NCBI RefSeq assembly: GCF_030817055.1
Contig: NZ_JAUSYV010000001.1
Coordinates: forward strand, 2,256,001 to 2,320,000
Direction: 5' to 3'
Length of the DNA stretch: 64,000 nucleotides
Source of the DNA: Bacillus sp. V2I10
GTDB lineage: Bacteria > Bacillota > Bacilli > Bacillales > Bacillaceae
In this document: positions 17,046-25,577 of the stretch, piece by piece
Layout of the letters: each line of letters starts with the position of its first letter
How positions within the stretch are numbered: the first letter of the stretch is position 1
Notes under the pieces: model-generated
Seen by the model: only the letters and a program-made list of their open reading frames with translations
Told to the model about the DNA's origin: nothing
Database searches by the model: none
Position numbers and translations under genes: made by a program

Positions 17046-17250
17046 GCTGATTATGATCCATTTGAAAGAGAGGACAAATTGGATAGCACCTCCTCATACA
17101 TTAGCTAAAGTAAGAATCGTATAGTCAATGTTATGGTCCGAAAGGAAGAAAAAAGGTGTCCTTTTAGAAAGTAAGCTAAAGTTAGGTCTTTGATTAAATT
17201 GTTAACCTACGATAAGGAATGATTAGAACTAATTTTTCAGGAGGTTTTTT

Positions 17251-17286
17251 ATGAAGGTATTAGTAGTAGGTGTTAATGTTCGATAG
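17251..17286 (+). pseudogene. Stub of a Rossmann-fold NAD(P)-binding protein
   Basis: A good ribosome-binding site (CAGGAGG) and ATG lead into MKVLVVGVN, the usual opening of an atypical short-chain dehydrogenase. A TAG stop falls after 11 codons and the frame is not resumed recognisably. Confidence 0.35.
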
Positions 17287-17364
17287 GATCGCGCCTTAAG
17301 AAAGTATGAAGCTCGTTATTCACGGATGGTTTTATGAATTATTCAAGTAAAGGGTGTATCCATG

Positions 17365-17402
17365 TTCTTCTTCAACTACCTTTCTTATTAGTTGAAGAAG
17401 AA
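17365..17402. terminator. Perfect 13-bp inverted repeat
   Basis: TTCTTCTTCAACT at 17365-17377 pairs perfectly with AGTTGAAGAAGAA at 17390-17402. It lies downstream of the minus-strand CBO0543 gene, but no T-run follows on that strand; on the plus strand AATTAAAGATTTTTTT follows. It could act as a terminator or an RNA-stabilising hairpin. Confidence 0.4.
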
Positions 17403-17424
17403 TTAAAGATTTTTTTACCTATTT

Positions 17425-17889
17425 TTAACCTGATTCTTTTTCTAACTTACATATAAATTTATAAAACAGCAACAAGAAAATAAATAATAAGGGGTCAAGA
17501 ATAGCTGCGTACAATAACTTCCACCATCCATAATTAAAATAACCAAAAGGCTGTGGAAGAAGGGTGAGTGATTCATAAATTAAAATTCCAGCAACCCAAC
17601 AGAATATATAAAATACCTTTCTATACATTGACCTTTTAAATGGATACCAATTCAAAAACATCATATTAACAGGTGGAATTAAAAAAAGATGAGGAAGTAA
17701 ATCGAACCATTCAATATCTTTATCAAAATACCAATAGCCATCATATTTAATTTCTACAAATACGTCAAAAGTTGATTGAAACGCAATCGTAAATAGCCAA
17801 ATATGAACAATTTGATTTCTTGTTAAATTTCTATTTGTTCTAAATGCGATAGTGAGAAAGAGGAAAATACTTGCCAATAATCCAATCAT
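17425..17889 (-). CDS. CBO0543-family membrane protein
   Basis: The 154-residue protein starts at ATG 17889, two bases after the stop of the DUF3231 gene, so the pair is translationally linked. Four to five membrane helices are present. Recognisable marks are FDVFVEIKYDGYWYFDKDIEW and LPHLFLIPPVNMMFLNWYPF, typical of the CBO0543 family of spore formers. Function is unknown; the family often sits in spore-related gene sets. Confidence 0.8.
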   Translation of the reverse strand: MIGLLASIFLFLTIAFRTNRNLTRNQIVHIWLFTIAFQSTFDVFVEIKYDGYWYFDKDIEWFDLLPHLFLIPPVNMMFLNWYPFKRSMYRKVFYIFCWVAGILIYESLTLLPQPFGYFNYGWWKLLYAAILDPLLFIFLLLFYKFICKLEKESG

Positions 17890-17891
17890 AT

Positions 17892-18908
17892 TTATCCCTT
17901 TTTATGATTTGCTAATTTATTGCGGTCTTCTGAAAGCGGCGGTTCTTCAAGCCAACCGTTCTTTATCATTATGTTTGCACCATCTTCAGCATATGCCCCT
18001 ATTTCAGCAGTTAAACGCACATATTGGAAAGCTATATCCCTTCTGGGACTTATTGACATACTTGCTCCATAAAATCCAATACTCAAAGCAATTAAAGCTG
18101 TCGTCATAAACATCATCATTTTGTCTGAGAATGGAGGGACCTTTGAGGAAGTTATATTAGAAGCCCAGGTCATTGGAACTGGCAGGTCATTTTCTTTTAA
18201 TAAAGAGCCAAATATTTCAACATGTTTTGAAGCAATTTCTTTTCCTCTCACCATGAACCTGGCTACTTCAGTAGATTTTGCTACTTGACTGAATCCTAAC
18301 ATTGTTACAATACCTAAGGCATTTCTTTGTAAATTTGCAAATATATTTGTAATTTCTATAGCTGCTAGAGGCCTTTGCTTTCCTAACCACCCGGCTAAAA
18401 AGTTTTGTTGCTCAATAAATCTGACTTCTTTGGGTGGATTCATGTAAGGGGATCGGATAAATAAGCCTTTAGATAATAAAAAGTTTTTTGCCATCGTATC
18501 AAATTTGTTCAACTCAGTAAGACATTCAGAAAAGTATTGATCTATATCTGAACGTACAACTAAAATCTTAGAGGCAGCATAAAAACTTAAAGCTATTTCA
18601 CCCATGCTTTTTATAAAATATAGAACAAAACTATCTGAAAATAACCTTGGAGCAGTCATATTTACGTCATTTTTAACATTAAGACCATGGGGTATTGGAT
18701 AACTTTCCTTATTAAATATTTCAGTAAGCTTTTTTAAATGTGAATCAGCAAGTTTTAAAGAATGTTCTAATAATGAACGGATTTGATTATCTTCAACAGT
18801 TTCTAAAAAGTATGTAAAAACACATTTAGACATGCTGCTATTCATGTACGCTGACCAAAGTTGTGAAATTTCTGAAGCAGTTAAATTAACGTTATGTTCT
18901 GATTCCAT
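17892..18908 (-). CDS. DUF3231 family protein (two ferritin-like helical repeats)
   Basis: The 338-residue protein starts at ATG 18908 with AGGAGG just before it. It consists of two similar helical halves of about 165 residues, each beginning with a conserved segment (LTASEISQLWSAYMNSSMS; LAAIEITNIFANLQRNALG). Each half has a HLKKLTEIF or KHVEIFGSLL helix and a MTAPRLFSD or VPPFSDKMM element. This is the DUF3231 layout, common in Bacillus and often linked to spores. It forms a two-gene unit with the CBO0543 gene. Biochemical role unknown. Confidence 0.85.
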   Translation of the reverse strand: MESEHNVNLTASEISQLWSAYMNSSMSKCVFTYFLETVEDNQIRSLLEHSLKLADSHLKKLTEIFNKESYPIPHGLNVKNDVNMTAPRLFSDSFVLYFIKSMGEIALSFYAASKILVVRSDIDQYFSECLTELNKFDTMAKNFLLSKGLFIRSPYMNPPKEVRFIEQQNFLAGWLGKQRPLAAIEITNIFANLQRNALGIVTMLGFSQVAKSTEVARFMVRGKEIASKHVEIFGSLLKENDLPVPMTWASNITSSKVPPFSDKMMMFMTTALIALSIGFYGASMSISPRRDIAFQYVRLTAEIGAYAEDGANIMIKNGWLEEPPLSEDRNKLANHKKG

Positions 18909-19759
18909 GACTTTAATTCCTCCTATTCTGAAGTCAATTTATTTTCCCTCTAAAACATCGAAATATGTAAAAGATTAGTTAAGTAACTAAAAGATACTTT
19001 ACTGCAACTAAAGAAAAAGCATCTCATCATACTTTGAAGAGACGCCAACTTTTTTCTGAACTTAAAAGGGTAGCACCACCACATGCTTATCAAGGTAAGG
19101 AACCTAATTAACCCTAAAACGAAAATTTTATCTCTCTACAGTTTTCCAATGAAAATTCAGTTATTTATTTAGTAGGGAAAAATGTTTCTTAACTTAAGAA
19201 ACATAGGCTAAGGATTTTTTTATACTTTATTCCTTAAGTACGTTAAGAGCTTGATTCAATATTTCATTTGTCTCGGTAAGGAAATAGCGACCACCGTTGA
19301 AAAGACCAAATGCAAAAAAGTTGGGAATGTTACTCATTTTATGAATCGGGTAATGACAATTTATTCCATTGTGAAAAAACCGTATAGGGGCCAGAATATC
19401 TACGAAGGACAATCGTTGAATCAATACCTTTATAGTGGAGATTAATGTGGCTTTGAAATAATGTACGATACTTTATAAAAGAGTCTGATCGTTTATAAAA
19501 AGTTGATTAAAAATCCTGTATTGATGTGCAGGATTTTTTCTTGTTCAGCAATCGGGCCATTTAATGGAGGAAGAATCTCAAGGGAAATTGAATACTTATA
19601 TAGTAATGATAGTAGGGTGTTTGTGAAAAATTGTACTTAAACTATAGGTGCAGTTTAGTAACATAAATAACTTTATTCAGAAATAAATGCTGTAAATAAT
19701 GGAAATATAAAAAAACTTGGGGAGAAACAATATCTAAATGATTATAGGGAGGAAGAATT
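18909..19759. other. Gene-free stretch with remnant and repeat
   Basis: No intact gene. On the minus strand about 19424-19227 an open frame ends GRYFLTETNEILNQALNVLK and may be the tail of a lost gene that I cannot name. The ~110-bp repeat (19449-19570) follows. The remainder shows nothing. Confidence 0.45.
19449..19570 (+). repeat. ~110-bp duplicated segment, copy 1
   Basis: The sequence from GGCTTTGAAATAATGTACGA to the motif TTCAGCAATCGGGCCATTTA recurs at 25202-25313 with few changes. It includes TGATCGTTTATAAAAAGTTG and a small hairpin around ATCCTG...CAGGAT. The last part is a member of the TTCAACAATCGGGC repeat family. Confidence 0.85.
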
Positions 19760-20329
19760 ATGTCCGATAACGTAAGACCAAGAAGAATAATTTTAGATTT
19801 AGCAGTTACTTTAGATGGTTTTATTGAAGGGAAAAATGGGGAAGTTGATTGGTGCATCATGGACTCTGAGATGGGGTTTATTAATTTCTTAAATCAAATT
19901 GATACTATTTTATATGGAAGAAAAAGCTACGATTTATGGGGACAATTTAATCCAGAAATTGAAGATACTGATACTGAAAAAGAAATTTGGGAATTAGTTC
20001 ATAGTAAAGAAAAATATGTGTTTTCCAGAATGCAAAAAGGGACTGATAATAAAGCAATATTTATAAATGATAATATTTTTGAAGAAGTAAATAAATTAAA
20101 GAATAATCCTGGTAAAGACATCTGGCTATATGGCGGAGCAAGTCTTATTACAACATTTATCAATTTAGGGCTTGTTGATGAATTTAGATTATCTGTTCAC
20201 CCTGTTATTTTGGGAGAAGGAAAACCCTTGTTTATTGACATAAAGCAGAGATTGAATCTAAAACTGGTTAATACAAAAAGGTTTTCCTCTGGCGTTGTTC
20301 AACTAATCTATCATTTGAATGGGAATTAA
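19760..20329 (+). CDS. Dihydrofolate reductase-like / RibD C-terminal domain protein
   Basis: The 189-residue protein starts at ATG 19760 after AGGGAGG. Family marks are RRIILDLAVTLDGFIEGKNG at the start, TILYGRKSYDLW, IWLYGGASLITTFINLGLVD (the NADPH-binding Gly-Gly segment) and FRLSVHPVILGEGKPLF. This is the RibD_C / YwjB-YyaP group, which has the DHFR fold but usually does not reduce dihydrofolate. Substrate unknown. It is a single gene in the patchwork region and is followed by two repeat copies. Confidence 0.88.
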   Translation: MSDNVRPRRIILDLAVTLDGFIEGKNGEVDWCIMDSEMGFINFLNQIDTILYGRKSYDLWGQFNPEIEDTDTEKEIWELVHSKEKYVFSRMQKGTDNKAIFINDNIFEEVNKLKNNPGKDIWLYGGASLITTFINLGLVDEFRLSVHPVILGEGKPLFIDIKQRLNLKLVNTKRFSSGVVQLIYHLNGN

Positions 20330-20395
20330 TAATATTGTACATTCCAAAGATAAAATACAATAAATATCATTAGGAAATACTCGGTAGTAATTGTC

Positions 20396-20416
20396 ACTTC
20401 TTCAACGAATGGGAGC
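20396..20416 (+). repeat. TTCAACAATCGGGC-family repeat (divergent copy)
   Basis: CTTCTTCAACGAATGGGAGC lies 70 bases after the DHFR-like gene; it matches the family core with a few changes. Confidence 0.5.
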
Positions 20417-20467
20417 GTTAGCACAATAACTAAAGATCAATTTTTGAAGCTCTTTTAAATTTTTCGA

Positions 20468-20498
20468 TCTTCAACAATCGGGTGCTTTTCTTTAACAA
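20468..20498 (+). repeat. TTCAACAATCGGGC-family repeat
   Basis: ATCTTCAACAATCGGGTGC followed by TTTTCTTTAACAAGG. Same orientation as the other copies. Confidence 0.75.
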
Positions 20499-20562
20499 GG
20501 GATTGCCTAATTTCATATTTGACACAAACTGTGCATTAAAAAAGCGCCAAAAATATTGGTAC

Positions 20563-20895
20563 TTAAGAAGATCCATTTATATCGTTATCTTTTTTCTCAA
20601 AACAGAGATTTACAGTTCTACCATTAGATCGTGTTCTATGTTGTATATGTGCTGGTACATTGAAAATTTCACCAGGTAGTAATTTAATTGTTTTATCGTT
20701 TTCTAAGTCAATTAAGAGTTCTCCTTCGAGTACCATAAATAATTCGTCTGTGCCATGTTCATGCCAATGAAATTCTCCATCAATCACAGCAATTCTTAAA
20801 ACATGATCATTAATTTCAGACACGACAAAATTCTTATATTCAGTTATATCAGACACTAAATCTAATAAATTAACTTTTTGAAATAAACTTTCCAA
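20563..20895 (-). CDS. Small cupin protein
   Basis: The 110-residue protein begins at ATG 20895 with AAGGAGAA before it. It is a single cupin barrel: HWHEHGTDELFMVLEG carries the metal-binding His-His-(His)-Glu motif 1, and LPGEIFNVPAHIQHRT carries motif 2 with its His. A metal-dependent role (isomerase, dioxygenase or sugar binding) is possible, but substrate cannot be told. It is oriented against its neighbours and stands alone. Confidence 0.85.
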   Translation of the reverse strand: MESLFQKVNLLDLVSDITEYKNFVVSEINDHVLRIAVIDGEFHWHEHGTDELFMVLEGELLIDLENDKTIKLLPGEIFNVPAHIQHRTRSNGRTVNLCFEKKDNDINGSS

Positions 20896-20990
20896 GTATA
20901 TTTTCTCCTTTCTGAAACAAGAATTATTAAGCTATGTAAATTGTATCATTAAACAATAGAAATAGATAAAAATTAACTTTTAACAGGAGA

Positions 20991-21269
20991 TTGATTGAAG
21001 AAGTTAGTGAACAGTTCGCTACCATTATATATAGCTTATTCAAGAAAAGGGCGCTCACATTTTTTTGTCTTTTAGGTGTTTCAATATATTTTGATTATCA
21101 GAAAGAAAAAGTGTTTCAATGGAGACCGAATGTTATACAGGCTTTTGTTATGTTAGTTCTTATTGAATTCGTTTCTTGGTTATTTACCTTTAAAAAGCCA
21201 GTAAAGAAAGAAAAAATCAATCACTTCAATAAAGTGAACTATTTTTTTCCATCCGTTTGCATGTATTGA
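20991..21269 (+). CDS. Hypothetical two-helix membrane protein
   Basis: The 92 residues begin at TTG 20991; AGGAG is only one base away, so the start is uncertain. Two hydrophobic helices (ALTFFCLLGVSIYF and AFVMLVLIEFVSWLF) are joined by a short basic loop, with a Lys-rich tail. I recognise no family. A repeat copy lies 67 bases after the stop. It could be a fragment. Confidence 0.4.
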   Translation: MIEEVSEQFATIIYSLFKKRALTFFCLLGVSIYFDYQKEKVFQWRPNVIQAFVMLVLIEFVSWLFTFKKPVKKEKINHFNKVNYFFPSVCMY

Positions 21270-21335
21270 CCTAAATTCCCCGTACACTATTGGAAAAGTG
21301 AAAAAGGCTGGAAAATAAGCTTAAATAGAAATGCT

Positions 21336-21368
21336 GTTCAACAATCGGGGGCTTTACTGCAACAAGTG
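21336..21368 (+). repeat. TTCAACAATCGGGC-family repeat
   Basis: GTTCAACAATCGGGGGCTTT, followed by ACTGCAACAAG. It lies just after the small membrane-protein gene. Confidence 0.75.
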
Positions 21369-21437
21369 ATGCTTTTTTACATATGGGAGGTTATAAAGAA
21401 TATATATTAATAATTCTAACTACCTTGAGGTGAATAG

Positions 21438-21581
21438 ATGAAAAAGGATGAAGAAAAAAGGAAAGTTAATAATTCGGACGATGGTTGGAATAGAACATTT
21501 TATGGAAGTCCCACTATTGGTGGTTTTATTGTTGTTGGAATATTGGTTATTTATATTTTTTATCAATGGTTATTCAATTAA
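21438..21581 (+). CDS. 47-residue single-span membrane protein
   Basis: ATG 21438 is preceded by GAGGTG about 7 bases upstream. The peptide has a charged N-terminus (KKDEEKRKVNNSDDGWNR), then FYGSPTIGG and one membrane helix (FIVVGILVIYIFYQWLF) at the extreme C-terminus. Small proteins of this shape are common in Bacillus patchwork regions. Function unknown. Confidence 0.6.
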   Translation: MKKDEEKRKVNNSDDGWNRTFYGSPTIGGFIVVGILVIYIFYQWLFN

Positions 21582-21709
21582 AGGGAGAGTTTATTCAAGA
21601 AGGGGTTGACACTCTTTTTATTGAATTCTATTTTAAACTCTTGATTATGGCTTTTAATAACAGTAAAAAAATGCCTCCTGCAAAAAGTGAAATATAAGAA
21701 GGTGATAGT

Positions 21710-22120
21710 ATGACAATCAAATTTGAAGAAACTACACAACTAGAAGTTCAAGCAGTCAAAGCATTGTATGATGATGTGAAGTGGTCTTCCTACACTAGTG
21801 ATCTGCCCAGGTTGATGGAAGCGATTAAATGCTCTTTAAAGGTTATCACTGCTTGGGATAATGGAAAGTTAGTAGGGTTAATTAGAGTGGTTGGAGATGG
21901 AAAGACAATTATTTATATACAAGATATATTGGTGTTAAGAGCATATCATAATAAAGGAATCGGCTCTCAACTTCTTAAATTACTTTTATCAAATTATAAA
22001 GACGTTAGACAAAAAGTATTATTGACCAATGATGCAGCAGATGTAAGAACTTTTTATGAAAAACACGGATTTTCATCTTGTGATAAGGGCGATTTAGTAT
22101 CATTTGCAAAATTTGATTAA
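21710..22120 (+). CDS. GNAT-family N-acetyltransferase
   Basis: The 136-residue protein starts at ATG 21710 with GAAGGTGATAG before it. Its GNAT core is clear: LVGLIRVVGDGKTIIYIQDI (strands 2-4), then VLRAYHNKGIGSQLLKLLL with the acetyl-CoA loop (RAYHNKGIG), and FYEKHGFSSCD near the end. It is about the family minimum length. Acceptor unknown. A repeat copy starts 9 bases after its stop, so the gene and the repeat look like one unit. Confidence 0.9.
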   Translation: MTIKFEETTQLEVQAVKALYDDVKWSSYTSDLPRLMEAIKCSLKVITAWDNGKLVGLIRVVGDGKTIIYIQDILVLRAYHNKGIGSQLLKLLLSNYKDVRQKVLLTNDAADVRTFYEKHGFSSCDKGDLVSFAKFD

Positions 22121-22128
22121 ACAATGCT

Positions 22129-22152
22129 TTTCAGCAATTGGGGCGTTAATGG
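22129..22152 (+). repeat. TTCAACAATCGGGC-family repeat
   Basis: TTTTCAGCAATTGGGGCGTT, then AATGG, 9 bases after the GNAT stop codon. Confidence 0.7.
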
Positions 22153-22472
22153 AGTTTGAATGGAGACAACCTATTTATGCCATTATTCAAGACGGAATAC
22201 AGCTTCTGTCTGTTGCAGTGCAAGAAAGAGTAAGAGAGGTGCTGAAGCAAGCGCAGAAACTTTGGAATTGTATCAAGGTTATGGTTATGCTGCTAGCTGT
22301 GTAATTGCTTTGGGCGAATGAAGTGAGACAATTAGGTTTGCAGCCACTACATAGTAAACAGCCTGGGATAACTTTTCTTCGCAAACTGTTGTTGGGAAAG
22401 TAAACTTATACAAGTATGGGGTTGATCTACATTTAAGCTAGTTTCTTTGTTCAAGAATAGGAGGTTTAATGG

Positions 22473-22508
22473 AAGGTCTCAGAGGTAATTACTCTGAGAC
22501 CTTTTCGC
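22473..22508 (+). terminator. Strong rho-independent hairpin
   Basis: AAGGTCTCAGAG pairs perfectly with CTCTGAGACCTT across a 7-base loop, followed by TTCG. The gene it served is not evident. Confidence 0.7.
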
Positions 22509-22669
22509 GTTTACATTACATTTAATATTTTTAATGTTTACTATTTAATTTTAATTATTCCCTTAGTTTTATCAAGGTTTAATGTTGAGAAGAAGATAAT
22601 TTGTTTTATTAAATATTACAAGCCGAAATGCAAAATTAAAAATAATAAGATGTATAGAAAAATGAAGGT

Positions 22670-22715
22670 CCGTTTGAAAAAGTATACACTTTTTCGAACG
22701 GGTTATTTTTTTTAT
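22670..22715 (+). terminator. 14-bp stem terminator beside the recombinase remnant
   Basis: CCGTTTGAAAAAGT at 22670-22683 pairs with ACTTTTTCGAACGG at 22688-22701 (one G-T pair, 4-base loop), followed by a long T-run. TTCGAACGG occurs again at about 22753-22761, so the arm may also be an old recombination-site sequence. Confidence 0.7.
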
Positions 22716-22828
22716 TTCTTTCTTTTTTTTGTTCGTTAAAGTTTAAAAATACTATTCGAACGGATTTGTTAGAATTAGAGAAAGAATTAGGATAATGAGT
22801 AAAAAATGAATGTTTGGAAATTTAGATA

Positions 22829-22981
22829 CATACAAGTAAGCAGCAAAGACACCAAAATGAAGGACAGAAGTTTCAAGCTATGCTGGAAAGTGGTCTCAAC
22901 GAACGAGATATCTTTTTAGATAAACTCTCAACTACTAATTTGTTTGGCAACTTGGGAAAACTCAAAAAATTTATCAAATGA
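22829..22981 (+). pseudogene. Remnant of a resolvase-type serine recombinase
   Basis: One frame reads NEGQKFQAMLESGLNERDIF followed by LDK, matching the region after the catalytic serine of Tn3-type resolvases (usual NxxRQxxALxxAGVxxRxIFxDK). A neighbouring frame just upstream reads RYIQVSSKDTK, matching the first strand with its catalytic Ser (usual YxRVSTxxQ). A one-base shift separates them, no start codon fits, and the rest of the catalytic and DNA-binding parts are missing. Confidence 0.6.
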
Positions 22982-23003
22982 CATTTAAGAAACTTGATCA
23001 AAT

Positions 23004-24095
23004 TTAAGTTGTTGTTAATTTAGCATAGATGATAAAAAACAGGGTTAATTCCCCTATTACCACAATATTTGGTACTACTACAATCAAATTAATAATAAAA
23101 AAGACTGCTAAAATCCCTAAAAATAACGCTAAATGATAAATTTTCAATCTGTGGTGCTCATGTCTATATTGGTGGAAAACAAAAGTAGTTGACAGGAAAT
23201 AGAGCAATACAGCACCAAAAACAAAATGTATGATATATGAATAATGAACCTCATGTAAAAATAATAGTCTAATAGATGCTGCAATCATGCTCAAAGACAT
23301 TAAAATAAACAAATGACCATAAATAATGATTTGGCCGGCTGTTTGTATCGACTTGTTTACTTTCTTCTCCACATTATCGAAATACTGCCACCACATCGAT
23401 ATAATTAGGATAAATGAAATGATCGAAAAGCCGATTGAATTCCAATTTCCTTGTTTAGGTTGAATTACGGCAAGGGTGCTGACAAGAGCCTCACCAAAGA
23501 GAATAATAGAAAATAGACCAAATCGCTCTAATAAGTGCGCCGTATTTGTGGGCACCTTAACTAAATATTTTCGTCCAAATATTGGGACCATAATATCAAT
23601 AATAATACCCGTATATAACACAGCATATCGAATCCAAGAATCAAAAAGGACGGAGGATAATGATATGATGATTCCAATCCAAAAATACCTTCCCAAATAT
23701 AGTGCTGCTTTTTTCCGAAATCCCTCTTCTATACGCTGGACAACAAGATATTGGATCGCAGTCACTGCTCTTAAGCCAATATAACCAATTAAAAAAGAAA
23801 GATAATATGGATCAAAATCAACTGCTAAGCTTGATGTCATAATTAGGACAAAAAACATTTGCAGTATCAAAAATAGCCGTTGATGAAATAAATCTTGTCC
23901 AAACCGGTTAATAAACATAGTTTGCCCTACCCAAGCCCACCAGATAGGAATGAAAATTAACACAAACTTTAATAAATACTCTGAATGGATATATCCATCT
24001 TCAATATGAAGTAAAACATGGGTTGCAGCCGCAACAGCCGCCACAAATAACAAATCATAAAAAAGCTCTAACCAAGTAACTTTCTTTTCTTCCAT
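23004..24095 (-). CDS. Low temperature requirement protein A (LtrA) family membrane protein
   Basis: I start at ATG 24095, 7 bases after AAGGAG, giving 363 residues; an upstream in-frame ATG (24113) lies before that site. The protein is almost wholly membrane-embedded, with about ten helices. LtrA-family marks are KVTWLELFYDLLFVAAVAAA at the start, WWAWVGQTMFINRF, and HLLERFGLFSIILFGEALVS in the middle. The family was named from a Listeria cold-sensitive mutant; its molecular role is unclear. The gene is divergent from the FMN reductase, 74 bases apart, and the two may share a control region. Confidence 0.9.
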   Translation of the reverse strand: MEEKKVTWLELFYDLLFVAAVAAATHVLLHIEDGYIHSEYLLKFVLIFIPIWWAWVGQTMFINRFGQDLFHQRLFLILQMFFVLIMTSSLAVDFDPYYLSFLIGYIGLRAVTAIQYLVVQRIEEGFRKKAALYLGRYFWIGIIISLSSVLFDSWIRYAVLYTGIIIDIMVPIFGRKYLVKVPTNTAHLLERFGLFSIILFGEALVSTLAVIQPKQGNWNSIGFSIISFILIISMWWQYFDNVEKKVNKSIQTAGQIIIYGHLFILMSLSMIAASIRLLFLHEVHYSYIIHFVFGAVLLYFLSTTFVFHQYRHEHHRLKIYHLALFLGILAVFFIINLIVVVPNIVVIGELTLFFIIYAKLTTT

Positions 24096-24169
24096 TTCTG
24101 CACTCCTTCCCATCCTCTAATTGATTATAGTATGATGGAAATGATTAGAAATTGAAAGGGGAAATCGAT

Positions 24170-24733
24170 ATGACCAAAACAATTGGGCTAATTTGTGGTA
24201 GTTTAAGAAAAAGTTCTTATAATCGGATTATTGCACAATCCCTAGTAGACATGGAAGACAGCACTGAATTTCGCTGGATTGAAATTAAAGATCTTCCTTT
24301 ATTTGATGAAGATTTAGAAGTCGGCGGCGGACCGGAAACGGTAGTATCATTTAAAAAAGCAATTCAAGAAGTTAACGGCATTATTATTGTAAGTCCTGAG
24401 TACAATTCAGGCATTCCTGGTGTGTTAAAAAACGCATTAGATTGGGCTTCAAGACCTCCAAAGACATCGGTTCTTCATAGAAAACCAGTAGGTGTGATAG
24501 GAGCAACCCCTGGGGGATTAGGAACGGCTTTTTCTCAAATGCAAATTAGACAAACACTAGAAGCCATACAAGCTCAAGTTCTTCCGTTTCAAAAAGTATT
24601 AATTTCGCAAGTACATGAAAAGATTGACTCCGATCAGAAAGTGCTTACTGACGATAAAACAAAGCGATATCTTCAGAATTATCTGCAACAATTTTTGCTT
24701 TGGATCGACCATACTCCCTTTGAAAATAAATAA
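24170..24733 (+). CDS. NAD(P)H-dependent FMN reductase
   Basis: Start ATG 24170 lies 8 bases after AAAGGGG and gives 187 residues. The flavodoxin-like fold is shown by the phosphate-binding loop LICGSLRKSSYNR and the FMN-contact segment VSPEYNSGIPGVLKNALDWA, followed by KPVGVIGATPGGLGTAFSQM. This is the NADPH-dependent FMN/azo/chromate reductase group. It should be a cytosolic flavoenzyme acting as a homodimer or tetramer. No partner monooxygenase is nearby. It is divergent from LtrA. Confidence 0.92.
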   Translation: MTKTIGLICGSLRKSSYNRIIAQSLVDMEDSTEFRWIEIKDLPLFDEDLEVGGGPETVVSFKKAIQEVNGIIIVSPEYNSGIPGVLKNALDWASRPPKTSVLHRKPVGVIGATPGGLGTAFSQMQIRQTLEAIQAQVLPFQKVLISQVHEKIDSDQKVLTDDKTKRYLQNYLQQFLLWIDHTPFENK

Positions 24734-24919
24734 TAAAGAAAAAGGATTCACTGATTGGACGATACGCTCAGTATAGGGATGAACTTAATCTTGGCCACTT
24801 TTCTTATACCTCACAGAACGTCTAAGGAGGAACGCCACCCTTATACAAAAGAACTTATCTCAATTTTTTAGATAAGACTTGTTTATCGTGATGAAAAATC
24901 AGGATTTCAAAGGCACTTA

Positions 24920-25210
24920 TTGTCACCATCTTTTCCGTCTAGAGGAATTGAATTTATTTTAAATATTGTCCCTCCGCAAAAAGAGTCAGGAGTGTTTCCT
25001 GCACATAATATTGGTGTAAAAGAAATTATCTATGTTGCCCAAGGCAAGTTAAGAGTGGAATTAGGTAATGGCGCTTTTATAGAAGAATTAGGAGAAGGTG
25101 ATTCATTCTATTTTGCCGCGGATACTGAACACCGATTTATAAACATATTCGACATAGAATGCTGCTATTTTCTAGTAATTGACTCTATCAATTCAGTTAG
25201 CTGGCTTTGA
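24920..25210 (+). pseudogene. Cupin end of a truncated XRE-cupin regulator
   Basis: The 96 residues contain a cupin barrel (APAHNIGVKEIIYVAQGKLR-like core, LGEGDSFYFAADTEHRF). The reading frame continues upstream without a stop (VYRDEKSGFQRHLLSPSF) to a TAG near 24870, and that segment is the usual linker of XRE-type regulators that end in a cupin sensor domain. The helix-turn-helix half is absent and no ribosome-binding site fits TTG 24920. It is therefore read as a 5'-truncated regulator. The 110-bp repeat begins over its last codons. Confidence 0.6.
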
Positions 25211-25313
25211 AATAATGTTCGATACTTTATAAAAGAGACTGATCGTTTATAAAAAAGTTGATTAAAAAAATTGATGTGCAGGGTTTTTTCATGTTCCGCA
25301 ATCGGGCCATTTA
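25202..25313 (+). repeat. ~110-bp duplicated segment, copy 2
   Basis: Near copy of 19449-19570, from GGCTTTGAAATAATGTTCGA to TTCCGCAATCGGGCCATTTA. It overlaps the end of the truncated cupin gene. Confidence 0.85.
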
Positions 25314-25577
25314 TTGAAAAAAAGCGTTGCATAAAATTCTCCGTTTTTATGAAATTAACAGGTTCTGAAGAAGCCAAAAATTTTGATTTTCAACGATATA
25401 AAAACCTGTACAAATGATTAAAAAATGAATAAAAGCCAATCCTTTGGTACGTATGGGATTGGCTTTTTTGCTACCTTTTTATAGCTGGTATTATGTTAAC
25501 TAGAATGGAATACGATATACATTGCTTTGTGAAATTCTGCATGAGAAATGCCTTTTACACCAAGCTGGTTTCGTACT
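25314..25577. other. Intergenic stretch with a terminator
   Basis: It holds the terminator at 25431-25469; no gene is seen in the remainder. Confidence 0.5.
25431..25469 (+). terminator. Rho-independent terminator
   Basis: AAAAGCCAATCC pairs with GGATTGGCTTTT, followed by more T. Confidence 0.75.

Larger units (their letters stand above)
17046..17424. other. Intergenic stretch with a gene stub and an inverted repeat
   Basis: It contains AGGAGG with ATG 17251 opening the short frame MKVLVVGVNVR before a stop at 17284, which resembles the first strand of an NAD-binding Rossmann protein (usual MKVLVVGANG). It also contains the inverted repeat at 17365-17402. The rest shows nothing. Confidence 0.45.
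22121..23003. other. Gene-free stretch with remnants, terminators and repeats
   Basis: It contains a repeat copy at 22129 and a fainter one at 22449 (TTCAAGAATAGGAGG). Short open frames at 22150-22310 have no recognisable content. Two strong hairpin terminators (22473-22508 and 22670-22715) and a recombinase remnant (22829-22981) complete it. Confidence 0.6.

Noticed and set aside
19227..19445. Overlapping open frames on both strands
   Set aside because: Neither has a start signal. The minus frame ends in a protein-like segment, so it is noted as a possible remnant only.
22104..22304. Plus-strand open frame over the GNAT end
   Set aside because: It overlaps the GNAT stop and a repeat copy, and its residues look like no protein family.
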